From: Parapedobacter lycopersici_A
GTDB taxonomy: Bacteria; Bacteroidota; Bacteroidia; Sphingobacteriales; Sphingobacteriaceae
Direction: 5' to 3'
DNA: 63,336 nucleotides
Assembly (NCBI RefSeq): GCF_040395035.1
Contig: NZ_JBEBRB010000009.1
Span: forward strand, 1-63,336
The notes beneath the pieces are model-generated. The model saw only the letters and a program-made list of their open reading frames with translations, made no database searches and was not told the DNA's origin. Of the stretch, positions 18,124-26,648 are shown one piece after another. Position numbers and translations under genes: made by a program. Each line of letters starts with the position of its first letter. Position 1 is the first letter of the stretch.

Positions 18124-18137
18124 AAACAAATTTGTTT
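18124..18137. promoter_or_regulatory. AT-rich palindrome upstream of small lipoprotein gene
   Basis: AAACAAATTTGTTT is a perfect 14-bp palindrome lying 22-35 bases upstream of the lipoprotein start. It is in a position to be an operator or part of the 5' leader. No regulator can be assigned. Confidence 0.3.
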
Positions 18138-18259
18138 AATTAACCTTTAATACGCTGATAAAAGAAAGGTAACCCAAAAAAATGAAAAGACAATTAAAAA
18201 TACGATATAGCGCTATCTCCACCTTTGCTGGATAGAAAAGAATCCCGTATCTTGTGATC

Positions 18260-19891
18260 ATGATGAGCCTTGAATTCAATCAGAATGAGGATCGGAATAA
18301 GCTGGCTGTTTCCCGACTGAAAAGCCGATTGAGAAAAGTGTATGCCGGAGGCGGAAAAAAGGCGGCGGAAAAACAGCAGGCTAAAGGGAAAATGCTGGCC
18401 CGCGAACGCATTCAGCACCTGCTGGATGATGATCGCCCCTGGCTGGAGATCGGTGCGCTGGCGGCACTGGAGATGTATGAGGAGGCGGGTGGCTGCCCTT
18501 CCGCAGGCGTGATAACCGGAATCGGTTATATTTCCGGACGCCAGTGCGTCGTGGTGGCCAACGATGCTACCGTCAAAGCCGGCGCCTGGTTTCCCATGAC
18601 CGCCAAAAAAAACCTGCGGGCCCAGGAAATCGCCATGGAAAACAGGCTACCGATTATTTATCTGGTGGATTCGGCTGGGGTATACCTGCCCATGCAGGAT
18701 GAAATCTTTCCAGACAAGGAACATTTTGGTCGCATATTCCGCAATAATGCCCGGATGAGCAGCGAAGGAATTGTGCAGATCGCGGCAATTATGGGAGCTT
18801 GTGTAGCTGGCGGGGCCTATTTGCCCATCATGAGCGATGAAGCGATGATCGTGGAAGGGACCGGCTCGGTATTTCTGGCCGGCTCGTATCTGGTGAAATC
18901 AGCGATTGGCGAATCCGTGGATAACGAGACACTTGGCGGTGCCACCATGCATTGCGAAATTTCGGGTGTTACAGACTATAAACACCCGGACGATCAAGCT
19001 TGCCTGAATGCCATCCGTAACGTCATGAACATGATCGGAAGACCTGAGGATGCCGGGTTTGACCGGATAAAGCCTGCGCTTCCGGAACGGGATATGCGAG
19101 AAATTTATGGGATATTACCCGATTCGCGCGAAAAGCCGTATGATATGAAAGAGATTATCCTGCGGTTAACCGATGGTTCGCAATTTGAAGAGTACAAAGC
19201 GCAGTACGGACAGAGCATCATCTGTGGCCTCGGCCGCATAGACGGTTGGGCGGTGGGCATTGTGGCAAATCAGCGCAAAGCCGTCAAAAATGGAAAAGGA
19301 GAACTGCAACTGGGCGGCGTCATTTATTCAGACGCGGCGGACAAAGCCACCCGGTTTATCCTCAATTGTAATCAAAAAAAGATCCCATTGGTTTTTTTGC
19401 AGGATGTCACCGGATTTATGGTGGGCAGCCGGGCGGAGCAGGGCGGGATCATCAAAGACGGTGCAAAAATGGTAAATGCCGTGGCCAATTCCGTCGTGCC
19501 CAAAATCACCATTATTATCGGTAACTCCTACGGGGCGGGTAATTATGCCATGTGTGGAAAGGCGTATGATCCCCGGCTGATTTATGCCTGGCCATCGGCC
19601 AGGATAGCGGTGATGGGCGGAGCTCAGGCTGCCCGGACATTGCTGCAGATTCAGACGGCGTCATTACGTGCAGCTGGTCGCAACATCGAACCTAAGGAAG
19701 AGGAAAGCCTGCTTCAAGAGATTACCGCGCAGTACGAAAAACAGACAACACCTTATTACGCGGCAGCGCGGCTTTGGATAGACGGCATCATCGACCCCCT
19801 TGATACAAGACAAGTAATTTCAATGGGTATTGCAGCGGCAAATCAGTCGCCCATCAAACGGCCGTTCAATGTAGGTGTAATACAGACATAA
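18260..19891 (+). CDS. Acyl-CoA carboxylase, carboxyltransferase (beta) subunit
   Basis: The roughly 543-residue protein has both halves of a biotin-dependent carboxyltransferase. The N-terminal part has 'KGKMLARERI', 'GVITGIGYISGRQCVVVANDATVKAGA' and 'IIYLVDSAGVYLPMQ'; the C-terminal part has 'FLQDVTGFMVG', 'NSYGAGNYAMCGKAYDP' and 'AVMGGAQAA'. The sequence resembles the methylcrotonyl-CoA carboxylase beta subunit (leucine breakdown) more than propionyl-CoA carboxylase. The biotin-carrying alpha subunit is not in this window. An acyl-CoA dehydrogenase gene follows 16 bp later. ATG 18260 or 18263 is more likely than the upstream GTG 18254. A CACCTTTG at 18220 could be its -7 box. Confidence 0.88.
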   Translation: MMSLEFNQNEDRNKLAVSRLKSRLRKVYAGGGKKAAEKQQAKGKMLARERIQHLLDDDRPWLEIGALAALEMYEEAGGCPSAGVITGIGYISGRQCVVVANDATVKAGAWFPMTAKKNLRAQEIAMENRLPIIYLVDSAGVYLPMQDEIFPDKEHFGRIFRNNARMSSEGIVQIAAIMGACVAGGAYLPIMSDEAMIVEGTGSVFLAGSYLVKSAIGESVDNETLGGATMHCEISGVTDYKHPDDQACLNAIRNVMNMIGRPEDAGFDRIKPALPERDMREIYGILPDSREKPYDMKEIILRLTDGSQFEEYKAQYGQSIICGLGRIDGWAVGIVANQRKAVKNGKGELQLGGVIYSDAADKATRFILNCNQKKIPLVFLQDVTGFMVGSRAEQGGIIKDGAKMVNAVANSVVPKITIIIGNSYGAGNYAMCGKAYDPRLIYAWPSARIAVMGGAQAARTLLQIQTASLRAAGRNIEPKEEESLLQEITAQYEKQTTPYYAAARLWIDGIIDPLDTRQVISMGIAAANQSPIKRPFNVGVIQT

Positions 19892-19907
19892 CGTAAACTA
19901 ATATATC

Positions 19908-21257
19908 ATGTTCTCGAAAATCAAAAATGCCTATCAACTGTTCAAAAACATTGATCTGGGGCAGTTAGATAAACTGGCACGTAAGGTAGACTTGCCGAAA
20001 GTAATGGATGCTTTTTCCAAACTGGACGACAAACAGCTGAGCGGGCTGATGAAGATGCTTGACGGTGGTAAAAAGAAAAAGGAGCTGCCGCCAATCAACG
20101 GCGATTTCTATGAGCTGGACCTGCGATTGAATGAAGAAGACCGTGCGCTGCAGCTTAAAGTGCGTGATTTTATGGAAAGGGAAATCCGCCCGCTGGTCAA
20201 TCATTACTGGCTACGCGACGAATTCCCGTTCGAGATCATCCCCAAACTGGCCGAACTCAACGTCTGCGGGCTCACCTTCGAAGGATATGGCTGCGCCGGA
20301 AGATCCTCCCTGATGGAGGGTATTATTGCCATGGAAATGGCGCGGGTAGATGCTTCCATAGCCACCTTTTTTGGTGTGCAGAGCGGCCTTGCTATGGGAT
20401 CAATTTATATGTGCGGATCGGAAGCCCAAAAGCAGGAATGGCTGCCTGCCATGCAACGTATGGAGCTGATCGGCGCATTCGGGCTTACCGAACCGGAGGT
20501 CGGCTCGGGCGCGGCGGGGGGATTGACGGTTACCGCCCGGAAGACCGAAAGCGGCTGGGTGCTTAATGGACAGAAAAAATGGATTGGCAACGCCACATTT
20601 GCTGACGTGGTTGTCATTTGGGCGAAAGATCTGGGTGACGGGGAAGTGAAAGGTTTTTTGGTGCGTAAAGGATCGCCCGGGTTCGAGGTAGAAAAAATAA
20701 AGGGCAAGATGGCACTGCGCATCGTGCAAAACGGATTAATTACGTTAACGGACTGCGTGGTAGCCGAGGATGACCGGCTGCCACATGCCAATTCGTTTAA
20801 AGATACAGCCAAAGTGTTGCAGTTAACCCGCGCGGGCGTGGCCTGGATGGCGGTTGGCTGTGCCCGGGGAGCCTATGAAAGCGCATTGGATTATACCCGA
20901 AAACGTCAGCAATTCGGACGGCCAATCGCTTCTTTCCAATTAATTCAGAACCATTTGGTAGAAATGTTGTCGAACCTGACGGCTATGCAAACATTGGTAT
21001 ACCGCCTTTCTGAACTGCAGGACGGCGGCATGCTGCGGGATGAACATGCTTCGTTGGCCAAGGTATTCTGCACCCTTCGTACCCGTGATATTGTAAGCCA
21101 GGCCCGTGAGGTTATGGGAGGCAACGGCATCCTGCTGGAATACGATGTCGCCCGTTTTCTGGCAGATGCCGAGGCCATTTATTCGTATGAAGGAACAAAG
21201 GAAATAAATTCCCTGATTGTAGGGCGTTCCATCACCGGCTTCAGCGCATTTGTCTGA
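19908..21257 (+). CDS. Acyl-CoA dehydrogenase (glutaryl-CoA dehydrogenase-like, substrate residues changed)
   Basis: This 449-residue flavoprotein has a 60-residue N-terminal extension before the usual acyl-CoA dehydrogenase fold. It is closest to the glutaryl-CoA dehydrogenase group: 'EGYGCAGRSSL', 'GLTEPEVGSGAA', 'REVMGGNGI' and the catalytic Glu in 'YEGTKEIN' near residue 428. In human glutaryl-CoA dehydrogenase, Arg94 and Ser98 (RSAMS) hold the distal carboxylate. The matching stretch here reads 'DASIATFFGVQS', with neither residue, so glutaryl-CoA is an unlikely substrate. Given the carboxylase beta gene 16 bp upstream, a branched or short acyl-CoA such as isovaleryl-CoA is a reasonable guess. 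It is convergent with yidC, with only 7 bases between. Confidence 0.85.
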   Translation: MFSKIKNAYQLFKNIDLGQLDKLARKVDLPKVMDAFSKLDDKQLSGLMKMLDGGKKKKELPPINGDFYELDLRLNEEDRALQLKVRDFMEREIRPLVNHYWLRDEFPFEIIPKLAELNVCGLTFEGYGCAGRSSLMEGIIAMEMARVDASIATFFGVQSGLAMGSIYMCGSEAQKQEWLPAMQRMELIGAFGLTEPEVGSGAAGGLTVTARKTESGWVLNGQKKWIGNATFADVVVIWAKDLGDGEVKGFLVRKGSPGFEVEKIKGKMALRIVQNGLITLTDCVVAEDDRLPHANSFKDTAKVLQLTRAGVAWMAVGCARGAYESALDYTRKRQQFGRPIASFQLIQNHLVEMLSNLTAMQTLVYRLSELQDGGMLRDEHASLAKVFCTLRTRDIVSQAREVMGGNGILLEYDVARFLADAEAIYSYEGTKEINSLIVGRSITGFSAFV

Positions 21258-21264
21258 AGCGTGG

Positions 21265-23085
21265 TTATTTTTTGCCTTTTCCTTTAGCCTGGCCCTGTTG
21301 CTGGCGCATATAGTCTTCCATCCGCTGTTGGAATTTGGATTTTTTCTGCGCCTGGGGTTTTTGCTTGTTTGCCTGGATAATGCCGTGTATTTTATCGTCA
21401 TTGATCATCTGGCGGATGACAACCTGCTGGCCGAAAGTAAATACCGTCGATAGGAAGTAATAGTAATTTAACCCCGCCGGATAGCTGTTCAATACAAAGA
21501 GGAAAATCAGGGGCATGAAATAACCGATGTATTTCATCTGACCGGTAGCACCCGATACAGAGTTGTTATACCAGGTTGAAATAAGCGTGGTAATGGTCAT
21601 CAGGATACACATCAAGCTGATGTGGTCAACTCCGAAAATCGACGGAAAAGTAATGGGTGCATCGTATGTCGAAAGGTCTTTCACCCAAAGAAAACTTTCA
21701 CCCCGGAGCTCAAAGAGGTTAGGAAAAAAGAAGAAAAACGCGATGGTAAAAGGCATCTGCAGGAGCAGTGGAATACAGCCACCGAGGGGATTTACCCCCG
21801 CCTGTTTATACAATTTAAGATATTCCTGTTGTAGTAGAGCCGGGTTATCCTGTCCTACTTTTTCCTTGATCTCATCCATCTCCGGCTTCAGCACCCGCAT
21901 TTTGGCCATGGATACGTACGAGCGGTAGGTGAGGGGAGAAAGTACCAATTTGAGCATAATGGTCAGGATCAGGATCACAATACCATAACTCAGGTGAAAC
22001 CCGTCGAGGAAAGAAAAGACCGGAATGGTAATAAAGCGATTGATCCATTTCATTGGTCCCCAGCCCATGTCAACCTGATCCTCCAGACTATATCCATGAC
22101 GTTTCAGCACACTGTACTGGTTGGGACCGAAATAGAAATGCAAGGGATAGGTATTCACGTCTGAGCGGGCGAAATCCAGGTAAAGATTGCCGGAAATCAG
22201 TTTTACCATCCGGTCCTCCGGTGTGGTATACACATTGATTTTCCCACCGCTGAAACCATTCTCCGAAACCAGTACACTGGAAAAGAAATGTTGCTTAAAT
22301 GATACCCACTCGAGCTTTTCGGCAATCTCTTCCTCGTCGTCATTTGTTAAGCTGAGGTGATCTACATCCCCGCTGGCCAGCCGATAATAGGAAGTGGACC
22401 GTTGGCGCTCATTCTTAATGTCTTTTTCCTGTTGCAACAGCGGGCTTTCCATGTTCAATACGAGGCGGCTCTCTGTCGGTGCAACCACGTCCTGCAGTCC
22501 CCGTGTGACGATCGTCAGTCCCAGGTTATGATCGTCACCCCTAATGGAGTATATATAATCGATATACTGATTTTCGGCGTAGGTCAGGCGAAATGTAACG
22601 GACGCCGAATCCTGGCCCGCTACCTGGATGTTGTCACCGCTGGGTGTAAAATAGAGGTCGTTGGTGGCGATGTTTTTGCCGGCGGATGAAAAAGACAGTC
22701 CAAATTTGGTGTGTTCACCCCCAAGCAGGGTCAGGGGCTGGCCATCATAGGCCTGCTCGCCCTTCACTTCCACAGCTTTCACGCGTCCGCCCTTCGTACT
22801 AATGTGGGCCTTGATGAATTCATTTTCTACGGTGACGATCCGTTCTTCACCGACGGTGGCACCGCCGAATGGTCCGGCTAAGGCGGCTGAGTCGACTACC
22901 GTGGTTAACTTAACTGTTGCGGTATCTGTAGAGCTTGCGGGCTGCTGCCCCTTCCGTACGAGCGCGAGCGAATCCTGTAATTGCTGTTCCCGTTTTATTT
23001 CTTCGTCTGAAGGCTTCATCAAAAACACGGATGCTCCGATGATCACAAATATCAAAACAAGGCCTGTCAGTGTATTTCTGTCCAT
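21265..23085 (-). CDS. yidC: Membrane protein insertase YidC
   Basis: This 606-residue protein has the full Bacteroidota YidC layout. An N-terminal helix (VLIFVIIGASVFLM) is followed by a large periplasmic beta domain (about 60-350). The conserved insertase core follows from about 365 ('YGIVILILTIMLKLVLSPLTYRSYVSMAKM', 'NPLGGCIPLLLQMPFTIAFF', 'GYFMPLIFLFVLNSYPAGLNYYYF') and the protein ends in a basic tail rich in Lys and Gln that could touch the ribosome. It inserts and folds inner-membrane proteins with or without SecYEG. pyrG lies 31 bp upstream on the same strand, and the two are likely co-transcribed. Confidence 0.97.
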   Translation of the reverse strand: MDRNTLTGLVLIFVIIGASVFLMKPSDEEIKREQQLQDSLALVRKGQQPASSTDTATVKLTTVVDSAALAGPFGGATVGEERIVTVENEFIKAHISTKGGRVKAVEVKGEQAYDGQPLTLLGGEHTKFGLSFSSAGKNIATNDLYFTPSGDNIQVAGQDSASVTFRLTYAENQYIDYIYSIRGDDHNLGLTIVTRGLQDVVAPTESRLVLNMESPLLQQEKDIKNERQRSTSYYRLASGDVDHLSLTNDDEEEIAEKLEWVSFKQHFFSSVLVSENGFSGGKINVYTTPEDRMVKLISGNLYLDFARSDVNTYPLHFYFGPNQYSVLKRHGYSLEDQVDMGWGPMKWINRFITIPVFSFLDGFHLSYGIVILILTIMLKLVLSPLTYRSYVSMAKMRVLKPEMDEIKEKVGQDNPALLQQEYLKLYKQAGVNPLGGCIPLLLQMPFTIAFFFFFPNLFELRGESFLWVKDLSTYDAPITFPSIFGVDHISLMCILMTITTLISTWYNNSVSGATGQMKYIGYFMPLIFLFVLNSYPAGLNYYYFLSTVFTFGQQVVIRQMINDDKIHGIIQANKQKPQAQKKSKFQQRMEDYMRQQQGQAKGKGKK

Positions 23086-23116
23086 TTTTATGTCAGTGGG
23101 TTAACGCACTTTTTAT

Positions 23117-24736
23117 TTATTTCTGTTTCTTTTCCTTATGATAAGCCAAAGAAGCGGCTACAAAGCTAACAAAAAGTGGGTGAGGATTCGCAACTGTTGA
23201 TTTTAATTCCGGGTGAAACTGTCCGGCAACGAAAAAAGGGTGATCCTTGAGTTCGACAATCTCAACCAGGTTGTTTTCCGGGTTGATGCCTGATGCGATC
23301 ATCCCGGCTTTTTCATACTGGTCCAGGTATTTGTTGTTGAATTCGTACCGGTGCCGGTGCCTTTCCGAAATTTTGGCCTTTCCATAAATGGCAGCAGCCT
23401 TGGTGCCTTTTTTGATTTCACAGTCATACGCACCCAAGCGCATGGTGCCCCCCATGTCTGTCACCTTTTTCTGCGCTTCCATCAGCGCAATTACCGGATG
23501 TTTGGTTTGCTGGTCCATCTCATAGCTATTCGCATTTTTGAGACCCATCACGTTTCGTCCAAATTCGATAACAGCGCATTGCATGCCGAGGCAGATCCCG
23601 AAGAAGGGGATGTGATTTTCCCGGATGTAGCGGATGGCTACCAGTTTCCCGTCCAGGCCCCGCTCACCGAAACCGGGTGCTACTAACACGCCTGATAGTT
23701 TTTTCAGCTTCTCCGCGACGTTGTCCGGATTAATGCTTTCCGCGGCAATCGATTTGACCCGGACCTTACATTCATTAACCGCACCCGCGTGGATAAAGGC
23801 TTCGTTAATGGATTTATAGGCATCCGGCAGTTCAACATATTTCCCAACCAGACCGATGGTGATCTCCTCCGTCGGATTTTTTAGCTTGCCCAGGAAGGCC
23901 TTCCAGCTTGCCAGATCCGGATCGTTCTTTGTCGATAGCTTCAGTTTCGTAAGCACGGTTTTATCCAGCTGCTCTTTCAGCATCAGCAGGGGTACATCAT
24001 AAATTGACGGTGCATCAATGGATTCCACCACCGCATTGATATTTACGTTGCAGAAAAGCGCCAGTTTCTTTCGTATTTCAGAAGAGAGGTGATGCTCCGT
24101 GCGGCATACCAGTACGTCGGGCTGAACACCATACTCCAGCAGCGTTTTAACCGAGTGCTGTGTGGGTTTTGTTTTAAGCTCACCCGCGGCGGCCAGGAAA
24201 GGCACCAGGGTCAGGTGGATAACCAGCGAATTATTGGTCCCCAGTTCCCAGCGCAGCTGACGTACGGCCTCAACAAAAGGCAGCGATTCGATGTCGCCCA
24301 CCGTACCGCCGAGTTCCGTAATAATAATATCGTATTGCCCATCGTTGGCCAGCAAACACATCCGGCGTTTTATTTCGTCGGTAATATGCGGAACCACCTG
24401 TACGGTTTTACCCAGAAACGCACCCTGGCGTTCCTTTTCGATTACGTGCTGGTAAATACGTCCGGTAGTTACGTTATTGGCCTGCGAGGTCGGTGTATTG
24501 AGGAACCGTTCGTAATGGCCCAGGTCTAGGTCGGTCTCCGCACCGTCTTCGGTTACATAACATTCGCCATGCTCGTATGGATTGAGCGTACCCGGGTCAA
24601 TGTTAATATAAGGGTCAAATTTTTGTATGGTTACCCGGTAACCCCGTGCCTGTAGCAATTTTGCTAAGGAAGCAGAAATAATACCTTTTCCCAACGACGA
24701 GGTAACGCCGCCCGTAACAAAAATATATTTAGTCAT
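23117..24736 (-). CDS. pyrG: CTP synthase
   Basis: The 539-residue protein makes CTP from UTP, ATP and glutamine. The N-terminal synthase domain (1-270) begins 'YIFVTGGVTSSLGKGI' (P-loop) and contains 'KFDPYINIDPGTLNPYEHGE'. The C-terminal class I glutamine amidotransferase domain (about 295-535) has the nucleophile Cys in 'FFGICLGMQ', and the His-Pro-Glu of the triad in 'GQFHPELKS'. Length and motifs are those of a complete, active enzyme. A TACCTTTG box at 24804-24811 on the minus strand is a likely -7 element for the pyrG-yidC transcript. Confidence 0.98.
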   Translation of the reverse strand: MTKYIFVTGGVTSSLGKGIISASLAKLLQARGYRVTIQKFDPYINIDPGTLNPYEHGECYVTEDGAETDLDLGHYERFLNTPTSQANNVTTGRIYQHVIEKERQGAFLGKTVQVVPHITDEIKRRMCLLANDGQYDIIITELGGTVGDIESLPFVEAVRQLRWELGTNNSLVIHLTLVPFLAAAGELKTKPTQHSVKTLLEYGVQPDVLVCRTEHHLSSEIRKKLALFCNVNINAVVESIDAPSIYDVPLLMLKEQLDKTVLTKLKLSTKNDPDLASWKAFLGKLKNPTEEITIGLVGKYVELPDAYKSINEAFIHAGAVNECKVRVKSIAAESINPDNVAEKLKKLSGVLVAPGFGERGLDGKLVAIRYIRENHIPFFGICLGMQCAVIEFGRNVMGLKNANSYEMDQQTKHPVIALMEAQKKVTDMGGTMRLGAYDCEIKKGTKAAAIYGKAKISERHRHRYEFNNKYLDQYEKAGMIASGINPENNLVEIVELKDHPFFVAGQFHPELKSTVANPHPLFVSFVAASLAYHKEKKQK

Positions 24737-24803
24737 AAATCTGGGTTATTATACGCTTTTTAAGCTTAAAAAGCCTAAAAACATGACGTTAATGTACGGG
24801 ATA

Positions 24804-24811
24804 CAAAGGTA
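24804..24811 (-). promoter_or_regulatory. Candidate -7 box for pyrG-yidC
   Basis: Read on the minus strand this is TACCTTTG, a perfect match to the Bacteroidota -7 consensus TAnnTTTG, about 68 bases before the pyrG start. The -33 element is weak (TTTAGC near 24833-24838). Confidence 0.5.
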
Positions 24812-24851
24812 ACGTTTTTTCTGGAAGTTCGGCTAAAGATTTTGCTTGTCG

Positions 24852-25988
24852 TTATTTGTCCGGCGTTGACGGCTGAATATCACCCTGCTGATTAATCGAA
24901 AAACATAAATTATCCTCCGCGGCGTGTACCTTGGCTACAAACCAGTCACCACCGGCGGTAAGTTGGAGGGTAGACGCCCCGAACACTTCACTCCACCGGG
25001 GATATAACCGGCGTAGCGCCTCTGGGTCAGCGGTATAACTGCCATGCTGTTGCCGGTATGCCCGCTGCAGGTAAAAAACCAGCCAGGCCCGCTGTTTTAC
25101 CGTTTCTTGGTCGGGGATTTCAAATGTAACCGGACGGGACAGATCCGGTGTGCGGTCGTCAAACCGAATGTATCCCCAGCGCTCGGGATAATGCATATCA
25201 ACGACTCCCTGGGGCGACCATACCCAGTTGTTTTCGGGTAGCGGCCGGCCATTCGGTCCCTGTTTGCGTTGGTATTCGCCGTTCACCAGTTCATGCTGCC
25301 ATTGCACGCGCGAGAAGTTGATGCGCCATACATCTTCACCCGACGGAACCTGTTGTTGGCCAAAATGGGAAACACCGCTGAAAGGGATAGCCATTTCCAC
25401 CGCCCAGAATTGATCGGTGTCCCCCGGATCATTCCGCGTACCCGAAACGTATACCGCCTTCTGCAATCCCTTCAGATCCCATGTCGTGAGCGCACTGCCG
25501 CCTACCCGGTAAGTAGTTGGCATAAACAGATCGAATACCGTTCCCAGGGCATTTATTTCTATTTCATAATACGGGTTTTTGTATGCCGCATTTTTAATGA
25601 ACACTTCGAAATCGTTATCGTGGAAAATAATGGCATCATGCTGGTTCAGTGTAGCCCATACGTCGGGCTCTTCCAGTTGGGCATAAATGTATAAAAACTG
25701 CTCATCCCAAAGCATTTTTACCCGGGTGTTGTGTAATGGCCGGGGTTTTATATCCCCTTCAATATCGACAAAATCGGCTGTCCAGGCCACGTTCTCCCAT
25801 ACCGGTTCATCCGGTTTGCCATCAATGACCATGGGCGTTGCCGTTTGATAGATCACATAGGTGTTGGGCGGTTGGAGCAGCCGGTCAATGCGGTCGTCGG
25901 CTGGTTGTGCCTGTAGTAGCCCTATTCCATACAGGAAACAAATCAAGGCAAGGTGTATTGTGTGTTTAAGGTTGGGTATCGATGTCAT
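24852..25988 (-). CDS. Secreted CBM9-like carbohydrate-binding protein
   Basis: This 378-residue protein starts at ATG 25988 with a Sec signal peptide (to about ...IGLLQA-Q). It carries a family-9-like carbohydrate-binding domain (about residues 35-240): 'PMVIDGKPDEPVWENVAWTADFVDIEGD', 'VKMLWDEQFLYIYAQLEEPDVWA', 'NDFEVFIKN' and 'EIEINALGTVFDLF'. The remaining 130 residues, which include a conserved 'YPERWGYIRF' segment, are usual for Bacteroidota proteins of this type. The likely role is periplasmic or surface binding of a glycan or glycoside; no catalytic residues are evident. It stands alone, behind pyrG on the same strand. A shorter relative is encoded in locus B at 54931. Confidence 0.8.
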   Translation of the reverse strand: MTSIPNLKHTIHLALICFLYGIGLLQAQPADDRIDRLLQPPNTYVIYQTATPMVIDGKPDEPVWENVAWTADFVDIEGDIKPRPLHNTRVKMLWDEQFLYIYAQLEEPDVWATLNQHDAIIFHDNDFEVFIKNAAYKNPYYEIEINALGTVFDLFMPTTYRVGGSALTTWDLKGLQKAVYVSGTRNDPGDTDQFWAVEMAIPFSGVSHFGQQQVPSGEDVWRINFSRVQWQHELVNGEYQRKQGPNGRPLPENNWVWSPQGVVDMHYPERWGYIRFDDRTPDLSRPVTFEIPDQETVKQRAWLVFYLQRAYRQQHGSYTADPEALRRLYPRWSEVFGASTLQLTAGGDWFVAKVHAAEDNLCFSINQQGDIQPSTPDK

Positions 25989-26083
25989 GGCGGCAAAATA
26001 ACTAAAATCTCCCTGGCTTTCCGCTTTGTGCCTCATTTTCATAAAACGCTTGTTTGGACTGAATATAAATAAAAGGTTTCTGT

Positions 26084-26091
26084 TATATTTG
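26084..26091 (+). promoter_or_regulatory. -7 box immediately before hmuY-like gene
   Basis: TATATTTG is a perfect TAnnTTTG match ending 5 bases before the ATG at 26096. If used, transcription would begin at or next to that ATG, giving a leaderless message or use of the second ATG at 26108. TTTG at 26053-26056 is somewhat too far upstream for an ideal -33 box. Confidence 0.5.
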
Positions 26092-26095
26092 CCAC

Positions 26096-26608
26096 ATGAA
26101 AAACACCATGCGCATATTCACCGTTACTACGGGTCTTTTCCTGTTTTTTGCCCCGGCGATCCAGGCACAGGAAGTTAAAACAATCAGCGGCGTTGACGCG
26201 GCTGCCAAGACCGCTTATTTTGATTTTGAAACGGGTAAGGAAACCCCGGCAACTTCGCAGGATTGGGATATTGCATTTGAGCGCACGACCATTCTGGTAA
26301 ACGGCGGCAGCAGCGGACAAGGCAAAACAACCGCCCAGTTACTGACAGATGTCACCTTTGAGTCGGTGGACGCTTACCCATCTTCCGGTTTCCGGACCGA
26401 TACCCAGCAGGAAAAGGCAATTCCTACCGGCAGTGGAAACGGTTGGTACGAATATAATATGGCCGATCACGGCATTCACCCGATTCCTGGACGGGTAATC
26501 CTTATCAAGACATCCGGTGGCAAGTATGTGAAACTGGAAATACTCGGTTATTACAATAAGTCAACCCACGATTCGGCCAATTACGCTTTTAGATACTCCT
26601 TTTTATAG
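26096..26608 (+). CDS. HmuY-like secreted protein
   Basis: The 170-residue product has a signal peptide (to about AIQA-Q, residue 24) and then a compact beta domain. It has the HmuY-family features 'AYFDFETGKETPAT', 'WDIAFERTTILVNGG' and a C-terminal 'YVKLEILGYYNK...NYAFRYSFL'. HmuY of Porphyromonas is a haem-binding lipoprotein that works with the receptor HmuR. Here there is no lipobox, and no TonB receptor or haem gene is adjacent, so haem binding is only a family-based guess. Length is shorter than HmuY of Porphyromonas, which has about 216 aa. Starts at 26096 or 26108 are both possible. Confidence 0.7.
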   Translation: MKNTMRIFTVTTGLFLFFAPAIQAQEVKTISGVDAAAKTAYFDFETGKETPATSQDWDIAFERTTILVNGGSSGQGKTTAQLLTDVTFESVDAYPSSGFRTDTQQEKAIPTGSGNGWYEYNMADHGIHPIPGRVILIKTSGGKYVKLEILGYYNKSTHDSANYAFRYSFL

Positions 26609-26648
26609 GAAATTTTTTTTCTAAGTTTGAAGGATCAAAACGAGTAAT

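Noticed and set aside
19908..21257. Annotation as glutaryl-CoA dehydrogenase
   Set aside because: Overall similarity is high, but the two residues that bind the glutaryl carboxylate are replaced, so only a general acyl-CoA dehydrogenase call is supported.
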